Source: Romanomermis culicivorax (lineage: Eukaryota > Nematoda > Enoplea > Mermithida > Mermithidae). From it: DNA of 64,000 bases. Each line of letters begins with the position of its first letter. Positions within the stretch are counted from its first letter, which is position 1. The position numbers were made by a program, and so were the translations under genes. This document shows, in pieces, positions 47,786-58,985 of the stretch. The stretch is taken from contig CAWUHX010000333.1 of the NCBI GenBank assembly GCA_963922205.1, positions 186,001 to 250,000 on the forward strand, written 5' to 3'. Under the pieces are notes generated by a model that worked only from the letters and a program-made list of their open reading frames with translations, searched no databases and was not told where the DNA came from.

Positions 47786-47999
47786 TACTGGGCCTCAATC
47801 ATGCATAAAAACCTTCATAGAAGCACAATGAAGTTTTAAATTTGGTTATCTTCACATCAAAAAAAACAATAAAAAACAATCTTAAAACTAAAAATTCTCA
47901 CTTTCAGTAAAAGTGAAAGATGTGTAAACTGCATAGTAAAACACATTGTAAAAAGAACACAAAGTGACCATATCTTTTGAATTACTATGGTCAAGAACC

Positions 48000-48570
48000 C
48001 TGAGCCCAAGAATAGCAGAAAGACCTTTGTTTACACAAAGGACAATTTTTTGTGTAAAGTGACTGCATCCATTGAATTTCTGCAGTCCAAAACCGCTTCC
48101 ACCAAATAATCTTGAAAATACACTTTTTTACAACCGGGATAAATTTTTTGTGTAAAGTGACGGCATCTATTGAATTCCCCATGGTCGAAAACCCCTTCTA
48201 CCAAAAATCATAAAAATATGCTTGTTTACAGTGGTAATAATTTTTTGTATAAAGTGCCTGCATTCATTGGGTACCCCGTGATCAAACCCCTTCCACCAAA
48301 AAATCGGGAAAATGCACTTGTTTGCACCCAGGATACTTTTTTGTGTAAAGTTACCACATCTATGGAATTCCCCACAGTTGAAAACCCCTTCCACCAAAAA
48401 ATAATGGAAACACGCTTGTTTACACCTGGAATAAATTTTTGTGTAAAGTGCCTGCATTCATTGGGTACCCCATGATCGAACCCCTTCTGGCAAAAAATCG
48501 CGAAAATGGGTTGTTTAGACCTAGGATAATTTTTTGTATAAAGTGAATGCATCTATTGAATTCCCCGCAT
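48000..48570 (+). repeat. 97-bp tandem repeat, about six units
   Basis: AAAGTGACTGCATCC-like anchors recur at 48056, 48156, 48251, 48347, 48444 and 48541. Each unit continues with ATTGAATTCCCCATGGTC, CCCCTTCCACCAAAAAATC and TTGTTTACACC. Confidence 0.85.
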
Positions 48571-49130
48571 GTTGTAGTGTGTTTCCACGGATTCGTGGAA
48601 GATTTTCAAAGTTTGTCGATTACTCGAAGATGCGTGCAAGTCCAAAGTGGAGTGAGCTACGGGGACCATCGAAGGGTGTCTTTTGTTATTGTGTGTTATA
48701 TTTTTTCTACTAGTGTGTGTCCCCGTGTTTTTTCTCGTGTTATATTTTTTCTACTAGTGTGTGTCCCCGTGTTTTTTCTTGTGTTGTTCTTCCAGCACGC
48801 GGGACCCTTTCTATTTTCTCGCCCACCTATTGGTTTGTACGTAAGTGAATCGTTTTGTGTTAGATAAAGTACCAGGAGAAAACTCTCCTCTTTCAACATT
48901 ATGCTTTAGGAAGTCAAATTAAGAAACTAAGGTTTCTTAATTTGGGGTATGTTTTGTGGGGTTTAAGTACTCTAATTAAGTAGTTAATTGGGTAAGTGTG
49001 GGTGCTGGAAACACCTGCATTAAGGAGGATCCCTGGACCCAACTCCTGCCTGCCTTTATCCAAAGCCCCGAGAATATTTTAAAATACAACATGCCGTGGA
49101 AAACCCCTGCCACCAAAAAATCACAAAAAC
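48571..49130. other. Insertion between repeat blocks, no gene
   Basis: Contains a perfect local duplication of a TTATATTTTTTCTACTAGTG block (near 48698 and 48742) and a TTAAGAAAC/GTTTCTTAA inverted pair near 48920-48940. No recognisable coding. Confidence 0.4.
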
Positions 49131-49749
49131 ACGCTTGCTCACAACCGGGATAATTTTTTTGTGCCAAGTGGCCGTATTCATTGAATACTCCACGGTCAAA
49201 AACATCTTCCACTAAAAATCACGGAAATATGCTTGTTTACACCCCAATTATTTTTTGTGTAAAGTGACTGCATCCATGGAATTCCCAATAGTCAAAAACC
49301 ACTTCCCCAAAAAGATCACGGAAATAAATTGGTTTTACACGCAGGATATCCAGATAACACTACATCTGTTTCACAAAAAAATGTTTTTTTTGAACCCAAA
49401 CGAAGAGGATTTTCTCGAACTCTGGTCACTCATATAATTTGACCAAATCAAGATTTTCGAAAAATAACAAAAACTTTTCGAGAAGACACTTGATAGATAC
49501 ACGGGTAAAAGTATCCAAGTACAGGGATGCATATCCATTGAGAAACCTGCTGCGACTGGGGGCCCTAAGAAAGGCCGTATTTTGCATGTTTTTGGCGTCC
49601 CACCGAGCACCATTTAGTTATAGACCCCTAATGCCACCCCGATGTTTCCCCTTATGGCGGATATTATGCAAAAAACCTCATGTCTCTATCTATAACCGTT
49701 TTTGCTCTAGAGGGGGTTAATCAGATTTTAGGGGGCCAAGTATATTACG

Positions 49750-50260
49750 TAGACGCCACCGCGTCACCAATGATGAAAACTGTATCATGACGCTACGCGA
49801 ACGAGTCTGATTTTCTGACTAGGCAGGATTCTATAGTTCACTCGATAGTGGTGAACTTGCATAATGTGTCGCGAGGAGGATTTTGCAAGGTTCGGAGCCT
49901 TGCGGTATCCCTACACTACGTACCCCGAATGCTGTAACTCGGGCCCATTAGAGCATAAGAACGCGTTTCGTTCAATAAATTCTCGGAGAAACTAACGGCC
50001 AGAGAACTGTGTTGATAGGGCTCTCTCGAGGCAGTTGCTGATGCCAAAGCACTAGTGCAATGCAACTGATGAAACGACAAGATAAACACAATTTCGACGG
50101 AGATTTTATATAGGGCGGAACCGGAACCATGACGGATAGTCTGCCAAGTGGCAAAAACACGAGCCGCAAGAAACGCCTGGCGTCCACAAGAAAATGGCAC
50201 AAAACAAATACTAGATGGAAGAAAGAAAAAACAATGATCAAACAGGCATAAATAAAATTA
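49750..50260 (-). pseudogene. Possible degraded LINE-type reverse transcriptase fragment
   Basis: On the minus strand near 49895-49930 a frame reads GVRSVGIPQGSEP, resembling the GVPQGS box of non-LTR reverse transcriptases. Surrounding frames are interrupted and no YxDD box was found. This CpG-richer patch lies in the centre of the inverted-repeat element and may be an old LINE insertion. Confidence 0.3.
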
Positions 50261-50329
50261 TTCAAGCACGAATTTTTGGTATGAACATGAAGGAATGAGA
50301 AAAATTACACGAAAAAGGTGACTATAGTT

Positions 50330-50560
50330 TAACGTTAGCAAAAGTCCAGTAAAGGACTTTTGGACTATAGTCCGGGACTACGTAATGCCCCTTGAGACTA
50401 CCAGACTATAGTCCCCTGAGGAAAAAGACTGCAGTCCGGACTATAGTCTTTTTGAAAAAAAACCTTTCTTTGTATTATATGTACAAAAGGACTACAGCCT
50501 GAAAAAAGACCAGGACTATAGTCCAAGTCCCGTAGTCCTTAGTCAGACTTTTTCCGACGC
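50330..50560. repeat. Cluster of GGACTATAGTCC palindromes
   Basis: At least four copies of the self-complementary word (G)GACTATAGTC(C) at about 50364, 50402, 50438 and 50511, with related GTAGTCC/GGACTAC words between them. Strong hairpins are expected. It may be the end of another nested inverted-repeat element. Confidence 0.6.
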
Positions 50561-51899
50561 TACAACAGTTATCATAGGTGACGCGATATCGTCAACCTAT
50601 AATATACTTGTATCCCATAATTCATGTCCCTCTCCTAGACCCAAAACGATAAGAGCTAGAACCTTGGGGTTTTTTCATAACTTCGGACATAGGATCAAAC
50701 TATGGGGTGCCTGTTGTCATTTCGGCTCTATTTGCAAGTGGTGCTCGGTGGGGCCCCAAAACCATGCAAAAAACACTTTTTAAGGGCCCCAGTTTCACCA
50801 TGCCCCACAATGGGTGTGCCATATCCAAGCTTCATACTTCGGCCTAAGCATCTTGGGGGTGCAATCCCAGATGGGTTCCTTTAATTTTTTGAAAATATGG
50901 ACTCAATTCAATAATACGGTGCTCCAAAGTCTCAGGAACCTCGAAATTCGGCAATTTTGTTACACAATATTTATGGCTTCGAAAAAATAATTTTTTGCAG
51001 CATAATGCACTACGGTGCCATAATTTTTTGATGTTTCAATTGAACCAGTAGCTTTATTGGGATTTCGGGGTGTAAAGAGTTTTCGATCATGGAGAATTCA
51101 ATCGATGCGGTCACTTTACACAAAAAATTATCCTGAGTGTATAAACTTATTACGGCAATTTTTTGGTGGAAGGGGTTTAAAAACGCGAAGAATTCAATAG
51201 ATGTGGTGACTTTATACCATACATGCACATAGGGGGTAGGGGGTAAACCCACCTATCTGAAACCCTGGCCACCTCCTCTGGCCCCAAAAAATCATCAAAC
51301 ATCTCCTGAGCTTTTTCTGAGACCGCTTTTTTGATGATTTTTGTGCATATTTTGTATGAAAAACATGCTTGCAAAACTTGTTTGTTTGCTCGCCCACTCC
51401 CCACCCCCTCGATAAAAAGTCCGAGGAAACTCCCCCTGGGAAATTCTTGCCCTGCATGTCTGCTTTACACAAAAAATTATCCTGCATGTAAACAAAGATC
51501 TTTTTGGGGAAATTTTTTTTCGACCATTGGAAATTCAATGGATGCAGTCACTTTAAACAAAGATATTATACTGAGTGTAAACAAATGTACTTCTGCGATT
51601 TTTCGAGAACGGGGTTTTCAACCATGGGGAATTCAATAGGCGCAGTCACTTTACACAACAATTTAAACAGATTTTAGTAAGCAAGTTTGTTTCTGCGATC
51701 TTTTGGGTTTAGGGGATCCTGATCATGGGAAATTCAATGGATACGGTCACCTTACACTCTGTTTACAATGTGTTTAAAGTACTATGCAGTTTACACATCT
51801 TTTACATTTACCGAAAGTGAGAATTCACGGCTTTAAAATTGTTTTTTTATATTTTCTTTGATGTGAAGATGGCCAAATTAAGACACAATTTCTGTAATT

Positions 51900-52480
51900 A
51901 ATCATACCTCAAAAAAACATATTTTGTACAGGTTTTTGCGCTGAACAACATGCCAATATTTGTTTGATCTAAAAATCAAAATTCGCATTGTAACATCAAT
52001 CCAAAGGTTGAAATTTTTTCCAATTTTCGAAATTTTAGGTCACAATCATTCAAGGACTATAAGTAATAAGGTGAGCAATGTTGATCAATAAAACTTTGTC
52101 AGTATATGTAACAATAGATAGTGTATATGTATGACACATATAATTATATGCAGCATCAAAATTATGGTTTACACTACACTTTAAATTCCAATTTTCAGCC
52201 CTCTATGACTTGAATTCATACATTTTTGTATCCATAAAATCAAATAATGAATCTCATTGATCAAACTCCACTATTTTATGGCTGGACCCCTTGCCCACAT
52301 ACCCACTAAGTTTTATCAAAATTAAAAACCATTGACTGTGCTACAGTAAAACAAGTGGAAGCCATTTTTGAATCAAATTATAGAAGTTTTTGTTCAAAAA
52401 TGCACTCATTCACACAAAATTGTAATTATCTAACTAAAACTTTTACCCTTTGTAGGCCACCTTCTTGACTATATACCCAT
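51900..52480. other. No gene recognised
   Basis: AT-rich, with a short ATGTATGACACATATAATTATATGC patch. Nothing else stands out. Confidence 0.35.
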
Positions 52481-52489
52481 AAGGTTGCA

Positions 52490-52775
52490 TGGGTGGTACC
52501 CCTAAAAAACAAAACTGGTGGTAGCATAATAAAAGCTTCTGACAGTATATTGATGTCATCAAGTCGTAAACCACAAAAAATTCAGACAGATGCTGGGACT
52601 GAATTTGTGAATAAAGATTTTCAAGCTCATTTAAAAAAGCTGGAAATATGATTTTTCACAATGAAAAGTGCAACAAAACTTGTGTTGTAGGAAGGTTTAA
52701 CAGAACCTTGAAGGATTTGGTGGAGGCTTACAACACGCCTGTACATAGGACTATAGGAATGGCGTCTAAAGGTAT
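52490..52775 (+). pseudogene. int: Integrase fragment of an older Polinton-type element
   Basis: Reads SSRKPQKIQTDAGTEFVNKD with the second catalytic aspartate, then, after a one-base shift near 52650, NKTCVVGRFNRTLKDLVE and AYNTPVHRTIGMAS. In relatives the residue before RFNRTLK is the catalytic glutamate; here it is glycine. A deletion has removed the few dozen residues normally between RFNRTLK and the DLV.AYN..VHR segment. A remnant, not the same copy as Polinton 1. Confidence 0.75.
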
Positions 52776-52779
52776 TCTA

Positions 52780-54270
52780 TCAGTTTCATCAAATTTGGGT
52801 ACAATATTTTTTATACGGCAGTCAAGATCAACATATTTCTTTTTCTGTAATTCCACATGACCCCCCAGTAATTGTTCAACCCATCATTTGAATACAGCCT
52901 CTTCAACCTGTAAAGCAGATATAAAATGCCAAATTGTTGGATGATCACAACAGACTGAAGAATGAAACCGCCAATGCCAAGCTTCGACAGCATTGTTTGA
53001 TCGAGACAAATCATTTATCACTCGATTATAATTGTTCCAAAACGCCAGAGGGAACAGGCCCTCACGAACTCTGTTCCTACAAATGTGACTAATATAATTA
53101 TCTTCAAAACAATCAATTAGTGGGTGACAATCATCTGGTAAATGGTGGACCGAGTCGTCAAAAGTGGTGTGTACTTGTTTGACAGGGATAAATGATAAAG
53201 CTGGAATCATCCTGATGCAGATGGAAAATTCTGCATCATTTGCATAATGTTCCTGAAAGATATGCTCTTGCACACAATGATAAATATTTTGACACATATG
53301 GAATAAACAGCCATGAATTACCACATTAGGGAAAATTGCCTGAAAAGCATTTATTGAAGCTAACTCAAAGGCACAAAGAATGGCTGTTGGGTTTAAATCA
53401 GGCTTCAAATCAACTAAAACTTGAAGAAACCTCACATAAGTTTGGTTTCGCTTATTGGGCATAAGACTGTATACAAGAGGAATAGATTGTCCATTGACAT
53501 ATGCATGAATAGTATAGAGCTGGTAGAAAAGTTTGGGGGACACTTTGAATGTCCCATCAGCATACCAGTTTGTAGAATTACGCAAAATTTGGAAATTGTT
53601 GGCTGTGGAAAACATTAAAATCCGATTTTATCCATGTCCATAGTGTACTGTAGACCATCATACTGTAGAAAGTTGTCACCCGATTTAGTTAGCTTATATT
53701 CTGGAGGAATTTCAAGTGATGCCAAATCCTGTGGCTGTGCTGGAAATTTTGAAGTTCGTTGCTGTTGAATCATTCTTTTTAATGAAGAAGTGGTTGGGAG
53801 GTATACTGCTGCCACTACTGTAATGCTTGTCGTCATATTATTTACAATTGTTTGGGTAGTTTCCTATATTAAAACTATCCAAAAATTGGTTTTTTGACGT
53901 TTTTTAGAATTTTTGATAGGTATAGCTGAAAAATGGCTGAATGAGTGAAAGCATAGAGAGACTATTCCTCTACCCCATACATACCTGAGTATCAGTAGCC
54001 TGTTTTCTGGCAATTTCCACAGCTTTCTAAATGTGAAGGCAAGTTGCATCTGGGGCGTGCGTATGAGTGTGCTCTGACTGTGTGGTGACATGGCCTCCAG
54101 CTTGGCAATCAATTGACAAAATAAAGCAGGCCTTGCAAAATTGTCCTTTCTCGCATTGCCAGTATACCACAGTATCGTGATTTTATCGTGAGCATAACCA
54201 GTATCATGAGCATAAGCATTGTAGAGTAGCTTTTGTTTGCCCTCTCTCGCTAATTGTAAATTCAGCCATT
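52780..54270 (-). pseudogene. FLYWCH-MULE transposase gene
   Basis: Mutator-like transposase with an N-terminal FLYWCH-type zinc-binding region. Exon 1 (53985 to ~54270) has EGKQKLLYNAYAHD and KITILWY.GNARKDN; the donor CAG|GTATGT is at 53984. Exon 2 begins at 53863 and has SSLKRMIQQQRTSKFPAQPQ and EIPPEYKLTKSGDNFL. A frameshift near 53620 separates this from the MULE domain: WYADGTFKVSPKLFYQLYTIHA, LVYSLMPNKRNQTYVRFL, then ILCAFELASINAFQAIFPN, where relatives have Asp in place of the Ala of CAFE, then GCLFHMCQNIYHCVQ. TGA at 52884, after which KKKYVDLDCRIKNIV continues the family in frame. Several Cys of the zinc finger are also lost. Dead copy. Confidence 0.82.
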
Positions 54271-54499
54271 TCACAGTGGCACGAAAATATTCAACTATGA
54301 ATTCCAGGGTCTGTACATATATATATATATACTGATATGTGTTATTTGTTGCCATATGTGTTCTTTGTTTCCTTGTATACTTTTGTCACCCATTTTTGTC
54401 ACCTTCTGTTTCTATTGGACCTACTATTTTTCTGTCCACCTGCTACTGTTTTCTGTCCACCTGCATGCTGCTGTTTTTTTATTATTTTCGCCCAATTGT

Positions 54500-54635
54500 T
54501 GTATTCACCTAATTCTCATAGTCACCCAATTGTCTTTCACCCAATTGTTGCATTCATCCAATTGTTGCATTCACCCAATTGTTGTTCACCCAACTGTCGT
54601 TCACCCAATGGTCTTTCAACCAATTGTCAGGATCC
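54500..54635 (+). repeat. Short tandem repeat, TCACCCAATTGT units
   Basis: About eight degenerate 12-17-bp units of (G/A)TT(G)CATTCACCCAATTGT. Confidence 0.75.
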
Positions 54636-55006
54636 TCTACAGGAATGGTGTTATAGAACTGTTCTGTGTCTAAAAATAATCAAAATGTTGTACTAAAAAG
54701 GGCAATCCAGTTACCTCCAAATAAATCTGTTATCCTTAACTTTAAACAGTACACATTAGCAAGGTCAAAGGTCATTTTGAAAATAGGTATACCCCGAACT
54801 AGAGCGAAGAGATATTTACTGTACACAAATGTAAAGCTGGACATCCACCCATCAACTTTTTGAAGGATATGTTGCAGGCTTATCAATAAACCATTTTTAA
54901 TAAATACACTCATATATGGTGATCATTTTATCATTAATCAGCTATGCAATATCAAAAAAGTAAAAAGGAGTTGTGGGGCTTATCAGATATCTTTTGTTTT
55001 AAATGT

Positions 55007-55407
55007 TGTTCTACATAACATTACCTAGCAATACAGTGAGTAATCCTGGCAATAAAGCCAGTAACTTTAGCATATGATTGCCATATAGGCTAATGCTCCA
55101 GGAGGTTTGGGATTGTGGATTGTGCGAAATAATTTACCCACATACTTTGGAAAATATTTCAAATGATGACCAACAAATCATTATTCAACATGCCTCATCT
55201 AAGAAACTGCACACAGTTTGTGTTCCAACCTCGTATTATTTCTCAGTGAAAGAACTAACTGACACCACAACATGGTCCATCAAAAACGCATTAACTGCTG
55301 ATGATGAGGCTGACATCGCCAAGGGTGTAGAGTTCTCTTACAGTAACTACAATAGAAAAGCTAGTATCAAAATAAATAATATAATAGAAAAGCTAGTATC
55401 AAAATAA
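55007..55407 (+). pseudogene. Penton-like capsid remnant of an older Polinton-type element
   Basis: The frame reads ITLPSNTVSNPGNKASNFSI, an in-frame TGA (55075), then LPYRLMLQEVWDCGLCEIIY and YFSVKELTDTTTW, aligning with the penton start of Polinton 1 (WEVGLSEI and YFTVSELIDE). The two are clearly related but far from identical, so they come from different Polinton lineages. A 30-bp duplication (AATAGAAAAGCTAGTATC..) near 55350-55400 follows. Only the N-terminal half is left. Confidence 0.75.
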
Positions 55408-55569
55408 ATAATGAAATTATTGAAAGTGTACTATTATCATCATGTTTACAACATATTTTTCGACTTGCTGAACCAAAAATTTCAAGTTCAACATGGTCGA
55501 AATATCCTTTTGACGGGAGATGAGGGTTTGAGATAGTGGGTGATGTTCATGCACCTAAGAATTGTGAGC

Positions 55570-55710
55570 ATAGAAAATAGAGGTGTTTCCCCCATACAGC
55601 GAAACCCAAAACAGCAAAACTCAAAATAGTGAGATTCAAAACAGCTTTTCTCAAAACAGTGATTCTCAAAAGAGATAATTTCAATGTAGCGAATAGTAAA
55701 AAGCTCACAC
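55570..55710 (+). repeat. Left arm of inverted element with iterated CAAAACAG motif
   Basis: GTGTTTCCCCC, then repeats of CAGCGAAACTCAAAA-like 15-mers. Inverted partner at 56440-56590. Confidence 0.7.
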
Positions 55711-56439
55711 ACATCATGTTTATAATAAATATACAAATTAGGTATATTAAAATCGTTTTTCCTAGTTGAGATAGTCTATTTGCATTTGGCCATCTATAAG
55801 TTCCACATGCTTTGGTGCGGCAGTTGCCGTAGGTATGCACGAATGGACCATTCAAAAATCACAAAAAAATATTTGTCAGAGAAACATTTTTGTGAGACGT
55901 CTGGAACAAACAAAAACAAGAAATTATCAAAAAGATTTCCGATTAAAGTTGTGTTGAATGGAGCTTAATTGCAAAAAAAAATTAAATTAATGAAATAAAT
56001 AAAACAAAATGAAATGAAACACGCAAGTAAGGTGAAATGAATAGAATAATCAAGGAGTAAAGGCAGAACAAAAAACAAATAATAAAGAGATGAAAAGTAA
56101 AATAATGTAATGAAAGGTAGGTGAAAATTAGACAAAAATACACAATCTGAAAAAAATAAACACAAAGAACAAAAAGTGGCTCAAAATAAGAATATAAAAA
56201 GACGTAAGTCAATAAAGGAAAAAAAGAAACAGAAAACATGCATGTAGATATGTTAATAATAAACAAACCAGAATAAAAAGCTGTAATATAATGAAAACAC
56301 ATGCTATAAAGCCACAATGTCAGAAATCTGCCGATTGATGCCAAAATGTTTGACAACCAGCATCCACCAGATCGAAATGGGGGAAAAATAGGCCATGCAC
56401 CAAACCCTCTACCTCGCCCAACCACCATTCTGAAGATAA
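55711..56439. other. Interior of inverted element; no gene
   Basis: Purine-rich AT-rich sequence on the plus strand (55960-56300). The long minus-strand frame there (55982-56428) is Phe/Tyr/Leu-rich low complexity, with no recognisable family. Confidence 0.4.
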
Positions 56440-56600
56440 CTTTTTTGAAAATTGGCTATTTTGAGAATTTGTTCTGAGACTTCGCTTTTTGAGAATTGCT
56501 GTTTTGAGGCATCGCTGTTTTGAGAATCGCTGTATTGAGTCTCGCTATTTTGAGTTTCACTGTTGTGTGTTTCGCTGAATAGGGGTGAAACCGAAAACAG
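56440..56600 (-). repeat. Right arm of inverted element with iterated TTTTGAGAATCGCTG motif
   Basis: About nine 15-bp iterations ending GTTTCGCTGAATAGGGGTGAAACC, the reverse complement of the left arm. A shorter copy of the motif lies at ~180-280. Confidence 0.7.
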
Positions 56601-56915
56601 ATATGGATAAATTGTCAACAAAATATATAATTCCCCTAACTATGTGCCCATATTGGTCAAAAACTTTTCAGAAATTGAAATATTTTTTTAAACCAGGTGC
56701 AAATAAATGTGTCAACTTTGTAACAGCAAAAGTAATGGTCAAGTTACATTTTCGAAAAAGTAATCAATTATTTCATTTCTAAATGACATAAGCATGTAAA
56801 AGGGTATAAATAGGAAGAACCAATAACATTGGGTCATTTTAAATTTTAATTATGCGGCTGTACACCATCATGCCCCCTATAATTTAAAGAAAAATTTTTG
56901 AAAAAATTAAAAAAA

Positions 56916-57426
56916 ATGCAGGTATATCATCATGGAATTGGGTGCAAACTGGATTTGATCAAATTCAACAGTGAGCTTACAGACTGTGTATACAATCCCC
57001 CAAAATTCTTAGCTTTGATTTTAAAGGAGACAACCCCCAAGGCGACGTTATTGATTTTTCAGAATAGTAGAGTTGTCTGTGTCGCAATCAACAAAGCTGC
57101 AGATGCGGCCTGCATCTTGAATAACTCAGTGGAGAGGCTACAATGTAAAGGATATACCTGCAAACTGAGTAATTTTAAAATTGCAAATTTTGTGGGTTAC
57201 TATGCGAACGGATTCAAAATCTGTCTGGAAGAATTGCGCAAAGTCTACCCCAGAATAATTCGTACCTGAATTATTCCCCAGCCTAACTTTCAGAATGAAT
57301 GACCCCAAAATGACTGTTGTAACATTTCATTCAGGTAAACTTGTTTTCACTAGATGTAAGTGTAAAAACGATTTGTTAATTAGCTTTCCTTGTACTATGA
57401 GAATTATCTGTAAATATCGCACGTAA
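56916..57426 (+). pseudogene. TATA-binding-protein-like gene, frame-broken and intronless
   Basis: TBP is the saddle-shaped promoter-binding factor made of two repeats. The first frame (ATG 56916, stop 57267-57269, 117 residues) begins almost directly with repeat 1: GIGCKLDLIKF, NPPKFLALILKETTPKATLL, IFQNSRVVCVAINKAADAA and NFKIANFVGYYANGFKICLE, each aligning with TBP. The match then continues in another frame from 57265 with PELFPSLTFRMNDPKMTVV and FHSGKLVFT, the start of repeat 2, and stops at 57424. The rest of repeat 2 is not seen. It is much diverged from cellular TBP, has no intron, and lies between remnants of a virus-like Polinton element and repeats. It may be a processed TBP pseudogene, a TRF paralogue, or a factor carried by a virus-like element. 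Confidence 0.7.
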
Positions 57427-57429
57427 TAA

Positions 57430-58042
57430 TAAAGAGTGATGATGTCATTTGGCCAAGGAGAGGCCGAAAAATGCAATGTTTTGTGTGGGGAAACAGACCC
57501 GTGGACCCTCTATACTACTTTCTCGTTTCAACACCCTTTGATTAGCCGGCTAGGGTAGCAGGCTAAGTTTTTGGTCCAAATGTCGATAAATTTAGACCGA
57601 CTTTCAGACTTCAGACTTTCCATGAATACCGTTTTTTCCCGACTTTGGTCTATAGACCACTCTATTGACATTAGCCTTTTTATGAATATGGCCCCTAGTG
57701 CACAGGCGCCATAATGAATAACGATGGAATACGGATTACTTCACGCTTTCACATAGATTAAGATGAAATCGTGTTTCACAGTTTTTGAAAGTGAGATTTG
57801 TCCATCAATTATTTGAGATCGATCATACACTAATCATTTAATTACATTATTGTGATAAAAATTATATATTATGGTTGAAAACTACGCGTGATTTTTCCTC
57901 ACCAAATGCCGCATGCAGCGCAAAAACACACATCAAAAACTGATAGTTATGTGGTTTCAAACTTTTACATTAACCTTATGAAAAACTTGACATTTTTTCG
58001 TTCAAAAATTGGCATTTTTATCAAAAAATTGACATTTTGCAG
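57430..58042. other. No gene recognised
   Basis: AT-rich; contains AATAATAAA (57424-57432) just past the TBP-like frame. Confidence 0.4.
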
Positions 58043-58156
58043 TATTTTTCCCGACGAAAAGTATGAGGGTCCGTATGAGTATCGGCCGACCATAGGATTG
58101 GCAAATCCTGTGGGGGATCACCCAATTTCTAGCCATATGACCGACGACTCTCAAAA
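58043..58156 (+). other. Exon-like stretch, product unknown
   Basis: Between a TTTTGCAG acceptor and an AAAA|GTAAAC donor an open frame encodes FPDEKYEGPYEYRPTIGLAN followed by PVGDHPISSHMTDDSQ. It is richer in GC and codon-like compared with the flanks and has phase-compatible ends, but I cannot name the protein or find partner exons. Confidence 0.35.
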
Positions 58157-58618
58157 GTAAACCCAATTTTAAGGTACGTTATATTATATCGGAAGTACAG
58201 TAAGTGTAGAGCAAAAAACGAAGTAGTCGGAAAGCTGAGACACATTATAATGCTTCAAGATTATTCGAAAATGATCGAAGAACTGAAACGCTTTTCTAAG
58301 AACATTGTCTAGTACAAAAAATTTCATGATTACATCATGCTAATTGATTTTTCTCAACCACCTGTGCAGAGTGCATGATGACCTGCTTGTTGAGGATAAT
58401 GCATGCGACATTTGGTAAGATGGTAGGAAAATAATCGCGCGTAGCTTTCAATGATGAGAGAATGTTAATTTTTGTCAAAATAATGCAAATAAATCATTTT
58501 TGTAGCATCGACCTCAAATAAATGATTGATTAACCTCACTTTCAAAAAACTGCGGAACGCGGTTTCATATTGATATTATGTGAAAGCATAAAGCATCCGT
58601 ACCCAATTGTTATTCTAT

Positions 58619-58700
58619 ATGGCGCTTGTGCACTACAGGGCGCTTGTGCAGTACATGGCGTTTGTGCTCTACCTGGTGCAGTACATGGCGCTTGTGAAAC
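58619..58700 (+). repeat. 18-bp tandem repeat, four units
   Basis: Units of GGCGCTTGTGCAGTACAT with small variation. Confidence 0.8.
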
Positions 58701-58985
58701 CGACCCTACTTTGTCCACCACCACCACAGATCATGCACATGTAACACTAGTTCTCTCATAGACGAACATGTATCAGGAGTTCCTCATCTTCCACGTAGGT
58801 TTGCGATGAGTTTCGGCAACTCATGGTCTGTTTTTGTAGAATGCTTGCAAATTGAAAACTGACAAAAATAAGTACCGCCATCAAAGTCGTTTATACAGAG
58901 CCTGTATTTAAGGGTTTTTTACTCAGACAATGATTACGGGTAGTTGAATAGGATCACATATTTCCGGTCTTACACAACATACGGT

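Larger units (their letters stand above)
47836..51900. mobile_element. Inverted-repeat element with 97-bp subterminal tandem arrays
   Basis: Outer ends match in reverse complement (47850-47975 with 51760-51890: GATGTGTAAACTGCATAGTA and TTCTCACTTTC blocks). Further in, 97-bp units occur in one orientation on the left (48000-48570 and 49130-49350) and in the opposite orientation on the right (51040-51210 and 51460-51760). Still further in, 49550-49615 and 50730-50795 are again inverted copies (GCTCGGTGGG and TTTTGCATG blocks). No transposase is seen. The exact ends and the superfamily are unknown. Confidence 0.7.

Noticed and set aside
48000-48570. CRISPR array
   Set aside because: Units are contiguous 97-bp tandem repeats without constant repeat/variable spacer structure, in a eukaryotic genome.
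53864-54355. 163-codon minus-strand frame as an independent gene
   Set aside because: Its middle is the FLYWCH-type region of the MULE gene; its end runs through the intron beginning at 53984 and is not coding in the family frame.
55982-56428. 148-codon minus-strand frame, hydrophobic
   Set aside because: It is low-complexity Phe/Leu/Tyr sequence complementary to a purine-rich stretch inside an inverted-repeat element.
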